Shown here: positions 46,857-58,100 of the stretch, one piece after another
Position numbering within the stretch: position 1 is the stretch's first letter
Layout: the number at the start of each line of letters is the position of its first letter
Assembly (NCBI GenBank): GCA_026119935.1
Contig: JALRMH010000003.1
Location: forward strand, 310,001 to 374,000
From: Endothia cerciana
Lineage: Eukaryota > Ascomycota > Sordariomycetes > Diaporthales > Cryphonectriaceae
Length of the DNA stretch: 64,000 nt
Direction: 5' to 3'
Notes under the pieces: model-generated
The model's database searches: none
What the model saw: only the letters and a program-made list of their open reading frames with translations
Told to the model about the DNA's origin: nothing
Translations under genes and position numbers: made by a program

Positions 46857-47555
46857 CTAGATCATCCTCGATTGTCCTGTAGGGCCTAGTGTCAGCAAAA
46901 GGTACACAACAGTCGAACAGCTGAGCTGCTTCATTCTTCGATAAGACCCGCAGTCTTGGGATAGCAACGTTCTCCGGGATGATGACGACAGGATGGTCTC
47001 GCGCCCGGATCTTGTTCTTCCCCGCCGCAGGATAGTCACCGTGTATCTCAGCTCTGTTTTATGCTCTTCATACAGGTAACATTCTAGAAGGAGAGATTCC
47101 CATCCCTTGCGTGTCCGTGGCGGTGGGTCAGTCCCGCCATCTAACGCCTCGCTAAACCATCTTCTGTCGACTATAGCCCACTGGGCATCCGCAACGTTCC
47201 CATACAGAGGCACAGGCAGAAGCCGGCCAGCGGCGTAGCTGCGGGCGGCCGCTCGCACGACCTCGAAGTACAACGACGCCGTGGCTCGACCTGGCGCGCG
47301 AGGTGCTGACGACAGCTCGTTGCCGTGGATTTTGATAGTGTGCGCATGTGACTTTCCCTATACCCTTCTTTCTCAACCAGCAGGAACGCGCGACACGACG
47401 ACGGAGATGGCCCTGATGTCGACGTCGTCAGCCGCACCCGCTAGGGAGCCACACCTGCTAGAGCTGAGGTCGCCCGAGACGGACATATTCTTGAAACCTT
47501 GTCGGTAGTCGTCGGCAGTAGCGGCCTGATGGTGTGTCCAATGGGCACACACCAC
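46857..47555 (-). pseudogene. Possible relic of an unrecognised protein-coding gene
   Basis: Minus-strand DNA from about 47340 to 46860 reads as one frame with good codon bias, from KIHGNELSSAPRAPG through SLYFEVVRAAARSY, LYGNVADAQWAIVDRRWF and LECYLYEEHKTELRY. A second frame piece upstream (47530-47373) reads NMSVSGDLSSSRCGSL and stops in a region that could be a broken intron. I do not recognise the family. There is no plausible start or clean splice pair, so it may be a truncated gene, or a gene whose exons I could not connect. Confidence 0.3.
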
Positions 47556-48577
47556 CAGCCTGCGAGACGTCGTACGGCCTACGGAGCTGAGAGAATTGTT
47601 ACCCCTTGGTCTGCTTTACATGCAATAGCATCGAGTGGATCTCATTGCCGCGCTGGCATGATTGGGCCGCCTCTGATAGCGTCCCGTGGGAAGGCCGTAC
47701 ACGCGTGAACAGCACAAATACAAGCCTCCACCCCATACTTTCGAGATCGTGCCAATTATGAACCTCCTCCTCCACTACATCACCGAGGAAGGTGAAGAGT
47801 GCCTACTGTAATTGCAATCATGGCATATCTCAGGCTTCACAACTCACAATATCACTACTCACGACATCACTACTCACGACTTGACGACTCAGAAGAACTT
47901 CAAGACTCACGGCTTGCGAGGCTGCGGCGCATCCTTGACAAATACTTCCCCGGGGATCTATTCATTGCACTTCTTTACATCCCGATGTGAACCAATACCA
48001 TCACACGCCAGACCGGTCAGAGTCACATCCTCCACACGGATCAGAGAAGCCGGGGCACTCGTTGGGGCAAAACATATGTTCCCTTCACCCGTTGAGAAGG
48101 GGTTGCGACGGCATCGGCCTCCGAGAAACACCAATCGCCTGCCGCATGACCTTCGTACAGGCGGATGTCGAGATTTACAGCTCCTAGGCACGCAATACGG
48201 AATGGCAGCCGCAGACTTGCAGGGTCGGGTCTCATACGGACGGCAAGGCGGGGGCAACATTTGTGGAGCAGTTATCATAGAGCTATTATTGTCATCCCAT
48301 CTCCGTCCTGTTTCACTACAGAGTGTCGCCGGGCAGAACCATGCCATCCGTCATCCGTCCAAGGTGAGAAAAGGAGAAAAAAAATAGGAAGCCCATGCGA
48401 CACAGATTGTCTAGATTGTCTACAGTCCTCTTCTCGCCACGCGAGATCGCGATCGGGGCGTGGCCGTCGCCGACGGCTCCCACAGAGCTCTACCTCAAAG
48501 TCAGTCACGGGGCGCAGCTCTCTTTGAGCAAGAAAAAGGGGGAATAGGCTGTCCATAGGCATCAAAAAGAGGAGGAC
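47556..48577. other. 3' flank of the multicopper oxidase and spacer
   Basis: No supported gene. A perfect 15-bp tandem duplication lies at 47851-47880. Plus-strand frames here have no recognisable domain. Confidence 0.5.
47851..47880. repeat. 15-bp perfect tandem duplication
   Basis: ATCACTACTCACGAC occurs at 47851-47865 and again at 47866-47880, with degenerate copies of its ACTCACAAT/ACTCACGAC core on both sides. Confidence 0.95.
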
Positions 48578-50333
48578 CTACCCGCTATACGTGGCAGGGT
48601 TCACGAACCGCATGCCGGCCGTGTTGGTGTAGTCCACCGTGTTGCCCGCCGCGTTGCCCTGGTACGGCGTGCCCTGGACCCTGCACGCCTCGATGTGGTC
48701 CTCGGGGAACTGGCGGCCCCGGAGCTGCTCGGGACCCTCGACGATGGTCGCCACCAGGCCCATGTCCACGTGCCACTCGATGTGGCAGTGGAACAGCCAC
48801 ACGCCCGGGTTGTCAGCCTGGAACCGGAGCACGGCGTACGAGCCGCCGTGGACGGAGACGGTGTCCCTGGAGGCCGGGAGGGCCGGGGCGTCCGTGGTGC
48901 CGGGCCACCTGCCGGCGCCGCTCGGGGATCGAGCTATGACCTGGAACTTGTGCCCGTGCAGGTGGAAGGGGTGGTTGGCGGTGTCGAGGTTGTTGAGGAC
49001 GATTTCGACCACCTGTCCCTCTTCGACGATGAAGGGGTTCACGCCGCCGTACACCACTGGGTTGGTGTTGTCACTGTCCGTTGTTGCGGCTGTGTACAGA
49101 GTGGGCACGAGCTGGTCCACATAGGGTTGCCCATTCAGGCATGCCCTTGGTATGCTGTTGTTGTCAAAGCAGAAGCCAAAGTCTAGCTGTATCGTCTGGG
49201 TCACGGGGCCCCAGGGGCCATCACCGTCCGCGTTGGTAAATTTGGAGTCGTCCACAGGAACAAAGGCATTGACGACGTCGACGGATGTGCTGTTCGAGTC
49301 TCGATCTACTACAAGATATCCGGTCTCATTGTATCTCCACGAGATGGGCTGTGGCGAAGCGCTTGGGTTGGTGTAGTCTTTGTTGAGATCCAAGGCAACG
49401 AGAAACGGATAGTTGCCGTCACTACTGCTGTTGGATGTGATGAGAACGTCGTATCTCTGGGCACAGTCCAGCCGGACCAGATCAGCGTTGGCTTCAGTGA
49501 TGTATGAACCGTCTTGCATGATAACTCTCATAGTTTGGGATTGGAAGGTGATCATGGCGGCGGTGAGGGCGGAGAAGTTGATCATCCTGATGCGGTACGT
49601 CTTTCCCTCCTGGAATGGAATCAGGTTGCTGCCGCCCTCATTCAGAATGACGCTGTTTGGGATGGGAGGGATGAAGTTTGTGTTGTTTGGCTGGAGCATA
49701 GCCTGCACCAGCGGGATGCTTTGGCTGTGATACCTAGACACGAGCTATAAGCTCCCACACTTGCGGTCTTATTGAGTGCACTTACCAGTCTGATACCGTC
49801 ATGATGACCTCCTCGTCGACCTGGCCCTTGTACGGGTCATTAGGATCGTGGACGATGAGGGGCCCCCTGAGCCCATCGGGGTACTGCCCCATCACATGCG
49901 AGTGGTACCAGTATGTGCCTGGCTGATCAACCTACGAGATGACAGGGTCAGTGCTGACACCCAATCCCCGATTTGTTATCTTTAGGACGATAGTACACAC
50001 CTGGAACTGGTATGTAAAAGAGGAGCCCGGGGGCACAGGGCACTGAGACGCGCCAACCGGGCCGTCCATCTCGGGAGTCCCATACTGTCTCATGCCGTGA
50101 AAATGCAGGCCAGTCGTCTCGTTCCTCAGGTTGTTCTGGATATTAACAACGACAGTATCGCCCTGGTTAGCCTGTATCATGGGGCACGGCCACTCCCCGT
50201 TGATTCCTATCACGGGTCTGGAGTAGCCATCCGGTGCGGCTGTCACCCAGTCGACGGTCCAATCGAAGGTGATCGTAGCCGCCAGTGCGCTCCCGGCCAG
50301 GGCCAGGAGAGGGGTCACACACGGCGAGCGCAT
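48578..50333 (-). CDS. Secreted multicopper oxidase (laccase/ferroxidase-like), probable melanin oxidase
   Basis: Three exons on the minus strand: 50333-50001, 49931-49786 and 49733-48578 (introns of 69 and 52 nt); 544 residues. A signal peptide (MRSPCVTPLLALAGSALA) precedes three cupredoxin domains. All four copper-binding segments are intact: GLHFHGMRQ, YWYHSHVMG, HPFHLHGHKF and FHCHIEWHVDMGL, the last with Leu at the axial type-1 position. The sequence is closer to Fet3/Abr1-type oxidases than to basidiomycete laccases, but lacks the C-terminal membrane helix of Fet3, so it should be released or wall-bound. In Aspergillus fumigatus an Abr1/Abr2 oxidase pair in the DHN-melanin cluster acts on late intermediates, and this gene sits upstream of the PKS in the same orientation. 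A splice donor-like GGTAGG overlaps the stop codon, so an alternative C-terminus is possible. Iron oxidation is the alternative role. Confidence 0.9.
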
Positions 50334-51815
50334 TATTGAATTAGATCAGGATCGGTATATGGTGCGATATGGCAGAGTTGTCTACCAGGAGCGCACAAAC
50401 GGATATCAACTACGGCGGCGGAGAGGAAAAAAGAATGAACGCCTAGAATGTCGTGAGAGAGCTACATTCAACGCATGCACGAGGAAGCGCAGGTCGACGT
50501 TTTAAAGATTCACAGGACTCTATGATCAGCTACACAATGCATGCCTTGCCGACTTGTCTGACGCTTCCTGTGGGCGGCTTCGTTCTGAGCTACCACAACA
50601 CTCTCCCTCCTTAACGCAAGTATAAACGCCATCCGACGGTGTCAAAGCCCAGGAACGGGTGCACCGGCAGCTGAGGTGGCCGAGCTCACATCATCCTAGT
50701 CATTGCCGAGCACTGCTACAGCAGCGGCAGTAATGACATCCAAGATGGTGGCTGCATGCCTCCATGTGGCGTGGCGGCGGGTCTTGGACGGGTAGATGTC
50801 TTGCCTTGATGTCCGCGGCGCATGGAAGACAATGGCCAGCCTGTCGTCGACCGAGACCCATGTGAACCTTTATGCAAGCTCTTTTTCTTTTCCGTGCTGG
50901 GGGGAGACCAAACAATAGGGACAGGGTGAGGGTGAGACGGGGGCGCCGCAAGCCCCAAGCGCTGACTGACCGAGCCGGGACCGGCCAACTTTTGCCAGAC
51001 CGTATTCTGACTCGAATGCAAGAGAAATTACTGGAAGAGACTATCCAAATCTTCTTTTAACACGAGAAAAAGTGCGTCCATGAGATGACATGAGGTTGCA
51101 TTCGCAGACCACCACAGAAGCAGCTGGGAGACCCTAGAGACGAGTCGTAGATTAGCTGGAGCACCACGCTACAACCTTGTCGAAGATCCTTCTCGTGGTG
51201 GGTGGGCGGGCGGCTTGAGATTGCGGTTGGCACGGGACGAGGCATCCAGACAAGACAATCGCGTCGTATTTAGATAGAGAAAAAGGAAGATGGAGGGGGG
51301 GCCAAAGGGAAAAGAAGCAACATCAACAAGCCAACCCCGTTATAAGCGGGCTGGCCCCAGTACTCCACGGCCCCGGGGGTAACTTGGCAAGGGTCCGGCA
51401 GCAGGGTCTGAATATGATCTAGCCGGAAGCCATGCTCGTTCCCAGGTCACCCGAGTGTCTCCCGGGGCCAGTTCAGAGGCCATGGTCAGCTTGACGCAAG
51501 TAGCACTTGATGCTGGATCCGTCAGCTGCAGGAAGACGATCCGGGGATGAGAGCTTGAGCAGCATCCGAGCTCGTGCCGCCCGCTATGGCGATGTGAACA
51601 GGATATAGCGCCAAGTCAAGTTGCGCCCGGATGTGGATGGCGACATTAGTAACGGTCCCTAGTCCAAGATAATTAAAGTAAGCCGGCGTGTTCCCCGTGG
51701 TAGGGCCTAAGCCTCCTGCTGTGTAGTCGTAGGGAGAAAACGGTGCGCCGCGAGCTAGTCGGGATCGGGGAGGGCGAAGACTGCTGTAACATCCAGAGAC
51801 TTAGGAGGAGGAGGA

Positions 51816-51848
<33 letters not shown>

Positions 51849-54127
51849 GAGGGTTCAGAGTATGTCTTCGAAAAAAAGAACTTGTGTGTCGCTCGACCAG
51901 GCCCCGTCGAGCCGCCGGTAGGCAGGCAGCAGATGGAGTGACGTTGAAAGAAGGTCGGGAGGAGTCAGGGGAGGCCTGCATGGCGACCCGTGAATCAGCA
52001 CCATTAGCTGCCGTTCCACGACTGACAGAATGGGCTGAAGGGCCCTCGAGGCCAATCAGGAGGGTGCCACGGCAGCAGTCACACACCATCTCCTGCTTGG
52101 CCAAGCCTAGCTTATTTCAGAGATGCCGAAAGCTGCAGATGCGTGCTCTTTTTCTCCGAGGTCGTTGAGAAGATCATCCTCCAGAGGGGGCCACCGGTAC
52201 AATCCCCCGCTCGAGCTATCTACACGGAGATCAGCAGATGAACGCCACTGAAGCTAGACAAGAGGGAGAAGGGGCCATGAAACCTTGCCTCCAATCTCGG
52301 GCTCCCGAGCAGCAGCCTGTGGTCCGGAACGAGAGGGGATAATACATGCTTGGCGCGGGAACGATGACCAACAATGATAGACCTGCCCTAGAAACACCAG
52401 AGAGAAGTCACACAGGGCTGCCAGGACAGAATGAGCCGTCGACTCGTGCAGAGTAGCCTTGGAAATGGCTCGAAATCTTCCTCGCGATGGCCACTAGTCG
52501 TGCCGCCCGCGTCAGCTGCTGGTGGTTCGCTCAGGCTACACGACATAAAATCATGGCCCCGGGTTCCACAGCAATGCTACCGCGATGCCCACCTCGGGCC
52601 CGAACATCACCGGGTCCCCTACCTCGATCAACGAGCACCGGTCCCCCTAGGGAATCAAGCCCACTGGGTAGTACTGTGGGTGCCACGTCCTGCCCACGGG
52701 GACGCGGTGTTCATGCGAGCCGGCAATCGTTGCTAGCAGGCCGGCTCCCAATCCTTCACTGCCGACCAGAGCTCGTGCACGGCGAGGTTTGGAAAATCCC
52801 CGAGATCAAGACTCATCCAGGACGGTCGGGTTGTGATTCCATCCGATCCGATCTCGCGACGGCTGAAGAGGGTTCCCCAAGACAAATGTTATATTCGCCA
52901 CGTCCCGCCCGACGCTGAAGCCCTAATCCGGGACAGCGTTACTCTCCCGGTCCAAGACCGCATGTATCACCTCATGAAGAAGAATCGCTAGCGCGCTAAT
53001 ATCCTAGCAAGCCCCCAACTATCAATCGTACAGGATAGCCAAAGACGCAGGCCGGGGGGTACTATACAAGTTTGACAGCTCAGGGGATCTCAGCCGTGCA
53101 GCTTGGGAATCCTGAAGGACCAAGAAGGATGCCACGCTGGTTGTACACAGAGGGCGCCATGGCATTTCATATGGAACCTGGCCCCTGAGGGCGTGATATG
53201 TGACTCAGATTCAAAGCTCAGCGGGATTCAAGAAGGGAGAGGGGTGGAAAAGGGAAAGAAAAGAAAGAAAGGGAAAAAAAAGAGAAAAAGAAAAGAGAGG
53301 CGGGGAAGGGAAAAAAAACCCAGTATGTTCCCTGCCCACCGTCTTCATCTTGGATCTTTCAATCTTGAGACCTACAACCGAGACAAGGCCACGGAGTAAT
53401 TATGGGTCAATCTTAAATCTGCACCGTGCCGGGTACGAGTGTTGTCTTGTCTCATGGGGAAGAATAAGGAAGAAAAGAGAATAAGCTGAGAAGTTCTGTC
53501 TCAGGAAGTTCCTGAGACTAGTCGCATAGGGCAGTGGGGAGACGCTGGGAGCGCGGAGCCCAACATATCGACGAAGGGTCAGTAAACCTGAGGACCAATC
53601 TTTGCCTTGGTCGAACTTGCGCCCACTTGCCAATCTCAAAGACGGGCTATTGCCGTCAGCCCATCTTCAAGTATCGTAACTCCAAAGCTCTCTCTCGACT
53701 AGTACAGCCCAGCTTGGCCTCAACCTCGAGGTAGATGCCAGGGCGACCATGTAGATCCCTCGGTTCCATTGGGGTGACCACATTGATGAACAGGAAATCT
53801 GCCACAGTCTTGCACAGTTCATGGAGAGGCCTGAAGATGACTGTGCCTAGAAAGGGTATTGACAACCCAGTCACGTCTGGTTGGCGGATCCTCGACCGCC
53901 TCCGTACTGGCAGGAAGGCCGGACGTCCTTTCAATGACCTCGTCGATGTCCGCAGACAGGTCTCACGTATGACGCGGTATCGGCACGATACAACTCAACA
54001 TGGGAAGCAGACCTCGGGGCGTGATATGAGCAACCCTGATCCATTCCCAGCTATGGAAGATCCTGCAAGATGTATCATCAACTTCATCACGTCCCCGTCC
54101 GCCTCCCCACCCATCCGCGGGGGCATT
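50334..54127. other. 3.8 kb spacer with microsatellites, no supported gene
   Basis: This spacer divides the cluster from the housekeeping genes at the right. It contains an (ATG)10 run, a purine tract of GGGAAAGAAAAG type at 53249-53312, and GC-rich open frames near 52431-52918 with no recognised domain. Confidence 0.5.
51817..51846. repeat. Trinucleotide microsatellite (ATG)10
   Basis: Ten perfect ATG units follow a (GGA)n stretch at about 51803-51816. It is in non-coding DNA and may serve as a strain marker. Confidence 0.95.
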
Positions 54128-56634
54128 CTAGAACAGCACCTCCCGTATCCTCCCCGTCCTGCCGATCTCGTACTCGACCCACCTCGCCAGCCCCCTCCGC
54201 CCCGTGACCAGCAGCGCCCCGGGGTTCACGACGTGGCAGCCCTCGTACGTGACGCAGAACGCCGGCGCCGTCGTGTCCACCAGCACCATCGCCGTCGGCA
54301 GCGGGTACAGGTGCATCGGGCTCGCGTAATCCCAGTGCACGGGGCGGGCCGACTGCCGGAACGGCGCGAGGTAGCCCTGGTCCAGGACCGTCTTGACGAG
54401 CTTGCGCGCCGCGAGGACGTCGTGGGGGACCTCGGGCTCAGCCTGTCCCCTCCTCGCCTTGCGCGGGGTGGAGGGGTCGACGTCCATTGCGTCGGGTGAT
54501 GTGGCCTCTCCACCTCGGTTCTCTTCTGTCTGTCCGCCGCCGCCGGCGCCTGACATGCTGACATCGTCCTCGTCGGGAACCGCGTCGCCGTCCTCCGCCG
54601 CCTCGCCTTCTGTGCTTTGAGGTTTCTTTAGGCGGACGGCCGATCTCCTGAGACGCGCTGTTATGTCGTCCCTGAACAGCACAACCTCGTGACATGGCCC
54701 GAACAGACTCAGTCTGGAGGGGTTTGATGTGAATACCGCCTCGCCGCCGCCGCCGCCGTCCTCCTTCTTGCCAATCTCGTTGTTCGCATTGGCAAATGTC
54801 CTCCTCACCCGACTCGTGAACAGATCCGGCACCGGCTTCCTCGGCAACGGCGTGGCTGCACCGGCAGAGAATGCAGAAGCCCACCCGTCGTTGTCGCCCG
54901 GCACGAACGCAAATGTCGCGGACGTCAACAGCATTGGGAATTCGGCCAGTACGGCCGCCAGGGAGTCAAAATACTCCTTGTACTCCACGCTGCCACCGCT
55001 GCCGCCCCTCGCCATGACCGCATGCTGAGTGAAGTTACCTGTGAACACAAAACAGAGCGGGGTCGCACCCTCCGGCTCATTGGCGTACCCGGAGAGGATC
55101 TTCTTGACGGCCTGTAGCGTCCGCGGCTGGTCGAGGTTCATCTCGCCCAGTACTACTATCCTGCCCCTGCCCCGGTCAGGGTCGTCGTCCGTCAGCGGTC
55201 TGCGCAGCAGCCTCTGCTGGACCCTTCGCATCCGTGAGCCCATAGCCCGCTCGCTGCCAACGCCCAGGAAGTCGATCCAGCCGAACCCGCCTCCAATGGT
55301 ATCGCTGTCCGGGCCGCTCACCCCGAGGGTGACCCGCCGCTTCTCACATGGCGGCTGGCCCATGAAGAACCCCTGGAACCTGCCGCCGAGGACGCCCCCG
55401 ACGCCAGAGCTGCCGCTCAGCCCGACCTTGCTACCTGACGTGTCGCTGTCCTCCTCCTCATACACGCCGTCGACGAGAACGATCATGCCAGGCGTGAACC
55501 AGGCTGAGTCCTCCGGTATCGCCTGCGCCTGCGTCAGGTCCAGCCTGATCGAGCCCGAGAGGTCGCTGATGGCGAGGCTGCCCGTGGGCAGGACGGTCAG
55601 CATGCCGAGGAGCATGTGGTGGCTGCCGTGACGGCCGAGGAGATTGGATATGGGGGTGATCTTGTGGAACTGGTGTCCTGGATCGGAGCGTTTCAGCGAG
55701 GTCGCGCGGGCCGCCAGGACAGCAGACGTCTGAAAGGATTCGTTGCGGAGGAGGCGCTGGTGTATAACGTTGAAGCGGTTGCGGAAGACCATGGTTCTAT
55801 GGGAGGCGGGTGGCATGAGGGAGGGTCTGCTCGTTTCCCTGTCGCGAGTCTCGTCAGCATGTCCCAGCGCGGTAATCGAAGTTGGCCAGTGACCCACCTC
55901 TCGAAGTGCTTCTTGTCGACATTGTAGATGAACCGGGGATGCTCCAGGGCATTTATGACCTTCAGCCACCTCCTCGGGTCCCTGACATTCTCGTCGTCCT
56001 CCTCGGCCTCCAGCGCCGACATGCCGAAGCTCGTATTGCTCTCCTCCCTCGTCAGCGCCGAGGTCGGCCTCAGGCCGAGCCTCGCGTTGGACAGGTCGTC
56101 CTCCTGCTGCTGGACGTCCAGCAGGAGGCTGTTCTGCCGGGCGAGCCCCCGCGCGCCGGTGGCGATCCTCCCGCCGCTCATGTTCCCCTCCAGCGCCCGC
56201 AGGATCTCCCTCAGCTCCGGGCTCGCGCCGTCGACGATGACGCCGCCGTTCCTGCCCTTCCACGCCCGCGCGACCTCCTCCAGCACCTTCTCCGCCAGCC
56301 CCTCCTCGCGCCACCCGGACCCGCAGTGCCGCCCGGTGAAGGTCGCGAGCTCCTGCAGCGCGGACGAGGTCAGGGTGAGGGAGTGCTTCTTGGTGAAGGT
56401 GCGGAACGCGAGGGGCCGGAGGGTCGCCGGCGGGAGGAGGATGGGCAGGATGGGCGCCTGCTTGCTGTTGGTCGTCACGCTGAAGGGCCTGAGGGGGTGG
56501 ACCGGCGTCCCGAACGCCGGCGAGGAGGAGGGCGCGTCGGCAGAGAGAGGGACGACGCCGCAGCCGGTGAACATGGCGCCGGCGATGTCCTTGTGCTTGC
56601 GCCGTTTGCTGGGGCTGAGGTTCATGGCAGCCAT
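54128..56634 (-). CDS. DPB2: DNA polymerase epsilon subunit B
   Basis: Two exons on the minus strand, 56634-55898 and 55838-54128, with a 59-nt intron; 815 residues. The N-terminal part carries the fungal Dpb2 block RTFTKKHSLTLTSSALQELA and the CGSGWREEGLAEKVLEE helix; the splice joins HFER to ETSRPSL before the conserved FRNRFNVIHQRLLRNESF. The C-terminal half is the inactivated calcineurin-like phosphoesterase/OB domain of B-family polymerase small subunits: HMLLGMLT, then VVLGEMNLDQPRTL, FVFTGNFTQ, TFAFVPGDNDGW and a final VNPGALLV. Dpb2 bridges Pol2 to the CMG helicase through GINS and is essential for leading-strand replication in the nucleus. The first ATG of the exon is at 56634. A tiny upstream exon starting at about 56753 would splice in frame and is an alternative. 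A charged, G/E-rich insertion near residues 620-690 is likely disordered. Confidence 0.93.
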
Positions 56635-57253
56635 CCCGCCTGCAAGTTCGTGTATGAATGTGATCGGGATCCCGTCCTCGTGGGGATGGAAGGCTCGGCT
56701 GGTCGACAATTCCTCTGTCGACCTTGGCGACGGATGGTTGGCATGGCAGTTCTGGTCGTCATATCAATCATCAATTAACAAAAACGCGCCTCTTCGCGAC
56801 GCGTTTATGGGTGGGAGGGGCCCCCCAGTCATCGACAGGGGTCCTTCCCAGGGAGACCACCATCGCACTAGGCCAGAGGAGGCAACTGACAAAACAGCGA
56901 CCAGACACCAGAGCCTCGGAATTAGATTTTACCATCCCACGAGAACTATTTACGCCCGCCCTAAGAGATCATTAATCGGCCATTCGTCAGTGTCAGTATG
57001 GTCCTGAAATATATTCCAGAACAAGCCGCTGCGTTCTTGGGGCAGGGTCACACTCGCTCATCCCAGCGGAAGCTTTCCCAGGCCATATCTTCATCAAATA
57101 TGGTGGGGACACATAGGAACATATAAGGTGGACGGTATTCTTGCAGGGTCAATTGCGCGTTGACAACCGGAGCATCGACCAGAATCATGTATGTCAAACT
57201 TTACCAGGTCCAGATTTGACCATGTTCACTCGTGTCTCTCACGTCGTCCCTGT
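56635..57253. other. DPB2 promoter and cutinase 3' flank
   Basis: No gene is supported. The stretch 56635-56760 may instead contain a small first exon and intron of DPB2. Confidence 0.5.
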
Positions 57254-58100
57254 TCAGGAGACCGAGTATCCCAGCTCTTCGGCAACCCACTGCGCCGCCT
57301 TGTCGGCGTCCTCTTGGTAGTCCAAGTGTGCCGGTGTGACAATGCTCGTGCGCTTGCAGATCCCGTCGAGCGGGTGGCATACAACATGCACCTTGGAGGA
57401 TGAGATGTCATCGACGGCCTCGCCATCGTCCGGGTCTCCGAAGATAAGGACTAAAGTGTGGTTGTATGTTAGATGATGCCCCCCCCCCCCCGGGTCTTGA
57501 GATATTTAAATTTGGGGCGAGGCGAAGAGCGTATGAGACATACCGGCGGCGACGAAGTCAGTGACCTCGGTCGAGAGCAGGTCCGCGGCGTTGTGGACCA
57601 GCTGTCCACCCTGGCTGTATCCAGACAGCACGAGGAGGGTGTCTGGGCATTGCTCGTAGGCCTAGTCCGGCGTCAGTGCAACGAACCCTTCTCTCCAGGC
57701 CTGTCCGGCCACCCTGTCCACATACGAGGCTCGTCAGGTTCGCCATGAGGGCACTCCCTGTGGGGTCCCCTCCATCCTCGAACCCGGTGCCGTCTGCGGA
57801 GTAGTTCACGCCCTGGGCGGCCAGGTTGTCGGTGCCGACATAGACACCGAGGTCATCAAGGAACTCCGGGCCGACGTCCGTGGGCTCTCCGATATTGCCC
57901 TGCTGGTCGGTGCCACGGGCGTAGATGACAGTCACGTCCCTGCAGGCTGTCCCGTCTACGAGCTGGTCCGCATACAGGTCCGTATAGTTGCGGCGGACGG
58001 GGGAGCGCGCCTCAAAGTCGCGGGCCGGGGCCGGGGCCGGGGCCGCAACAGCGACGCCCAGGCTGAAGAGGAAGGAGACCGAGGCGAGGATGGACTTCAT
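57254..58100 (-). CDS. Secreted cutinase-family esterase
   Basis: Three exons on the minus strand: 58100-57726, 57661-57544 and 57450-57254 (introns of 64 and 93 nt); 229 residues. A signal peptide (MKSILASVSFLFSLGVAVAA) and a pro-like APAPAPARDFEARS stretch come first, then CRDVTVIYARGTDQQGNIGE, the nucleophile elbow GYSQGG, and the C-terminal VHVVCHPLDGICKR and PAHLDY segments that supply catalytic Asp and His. The fold is the alpha/beta hydrolase cutinase family (CE5), which hydrolyses cutin or acetylated xylan outside the cell; this set of motifs is closer to cutinase-like esterases than to acetylxylan esterases, but substrate cannot be fixed. The start is the ATG at 58100. The second intron contains a run of 13 C on the + strand (57479-57491). 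Each splice restores a family-typical frame (TSL-AYEQCPDT, FVAA-VLIFGDP). Confidence 0.92.
57479..57491. repeat. C13 homopolymer tract inside cutinase intron 2
   Basis: Thirteen consecutive C on the + strand (G on the coding strand) lie in the 93-nt second intron, close to the branch region. A similar 13-base tract lies in the TMEM19 intron. Confidence 0.8.

Noticed and set aside
54128..56778. Long plus-strand frames opposite DPB2
   Set aside because: They mirror GC-rich DPB2 codons and show no domain.
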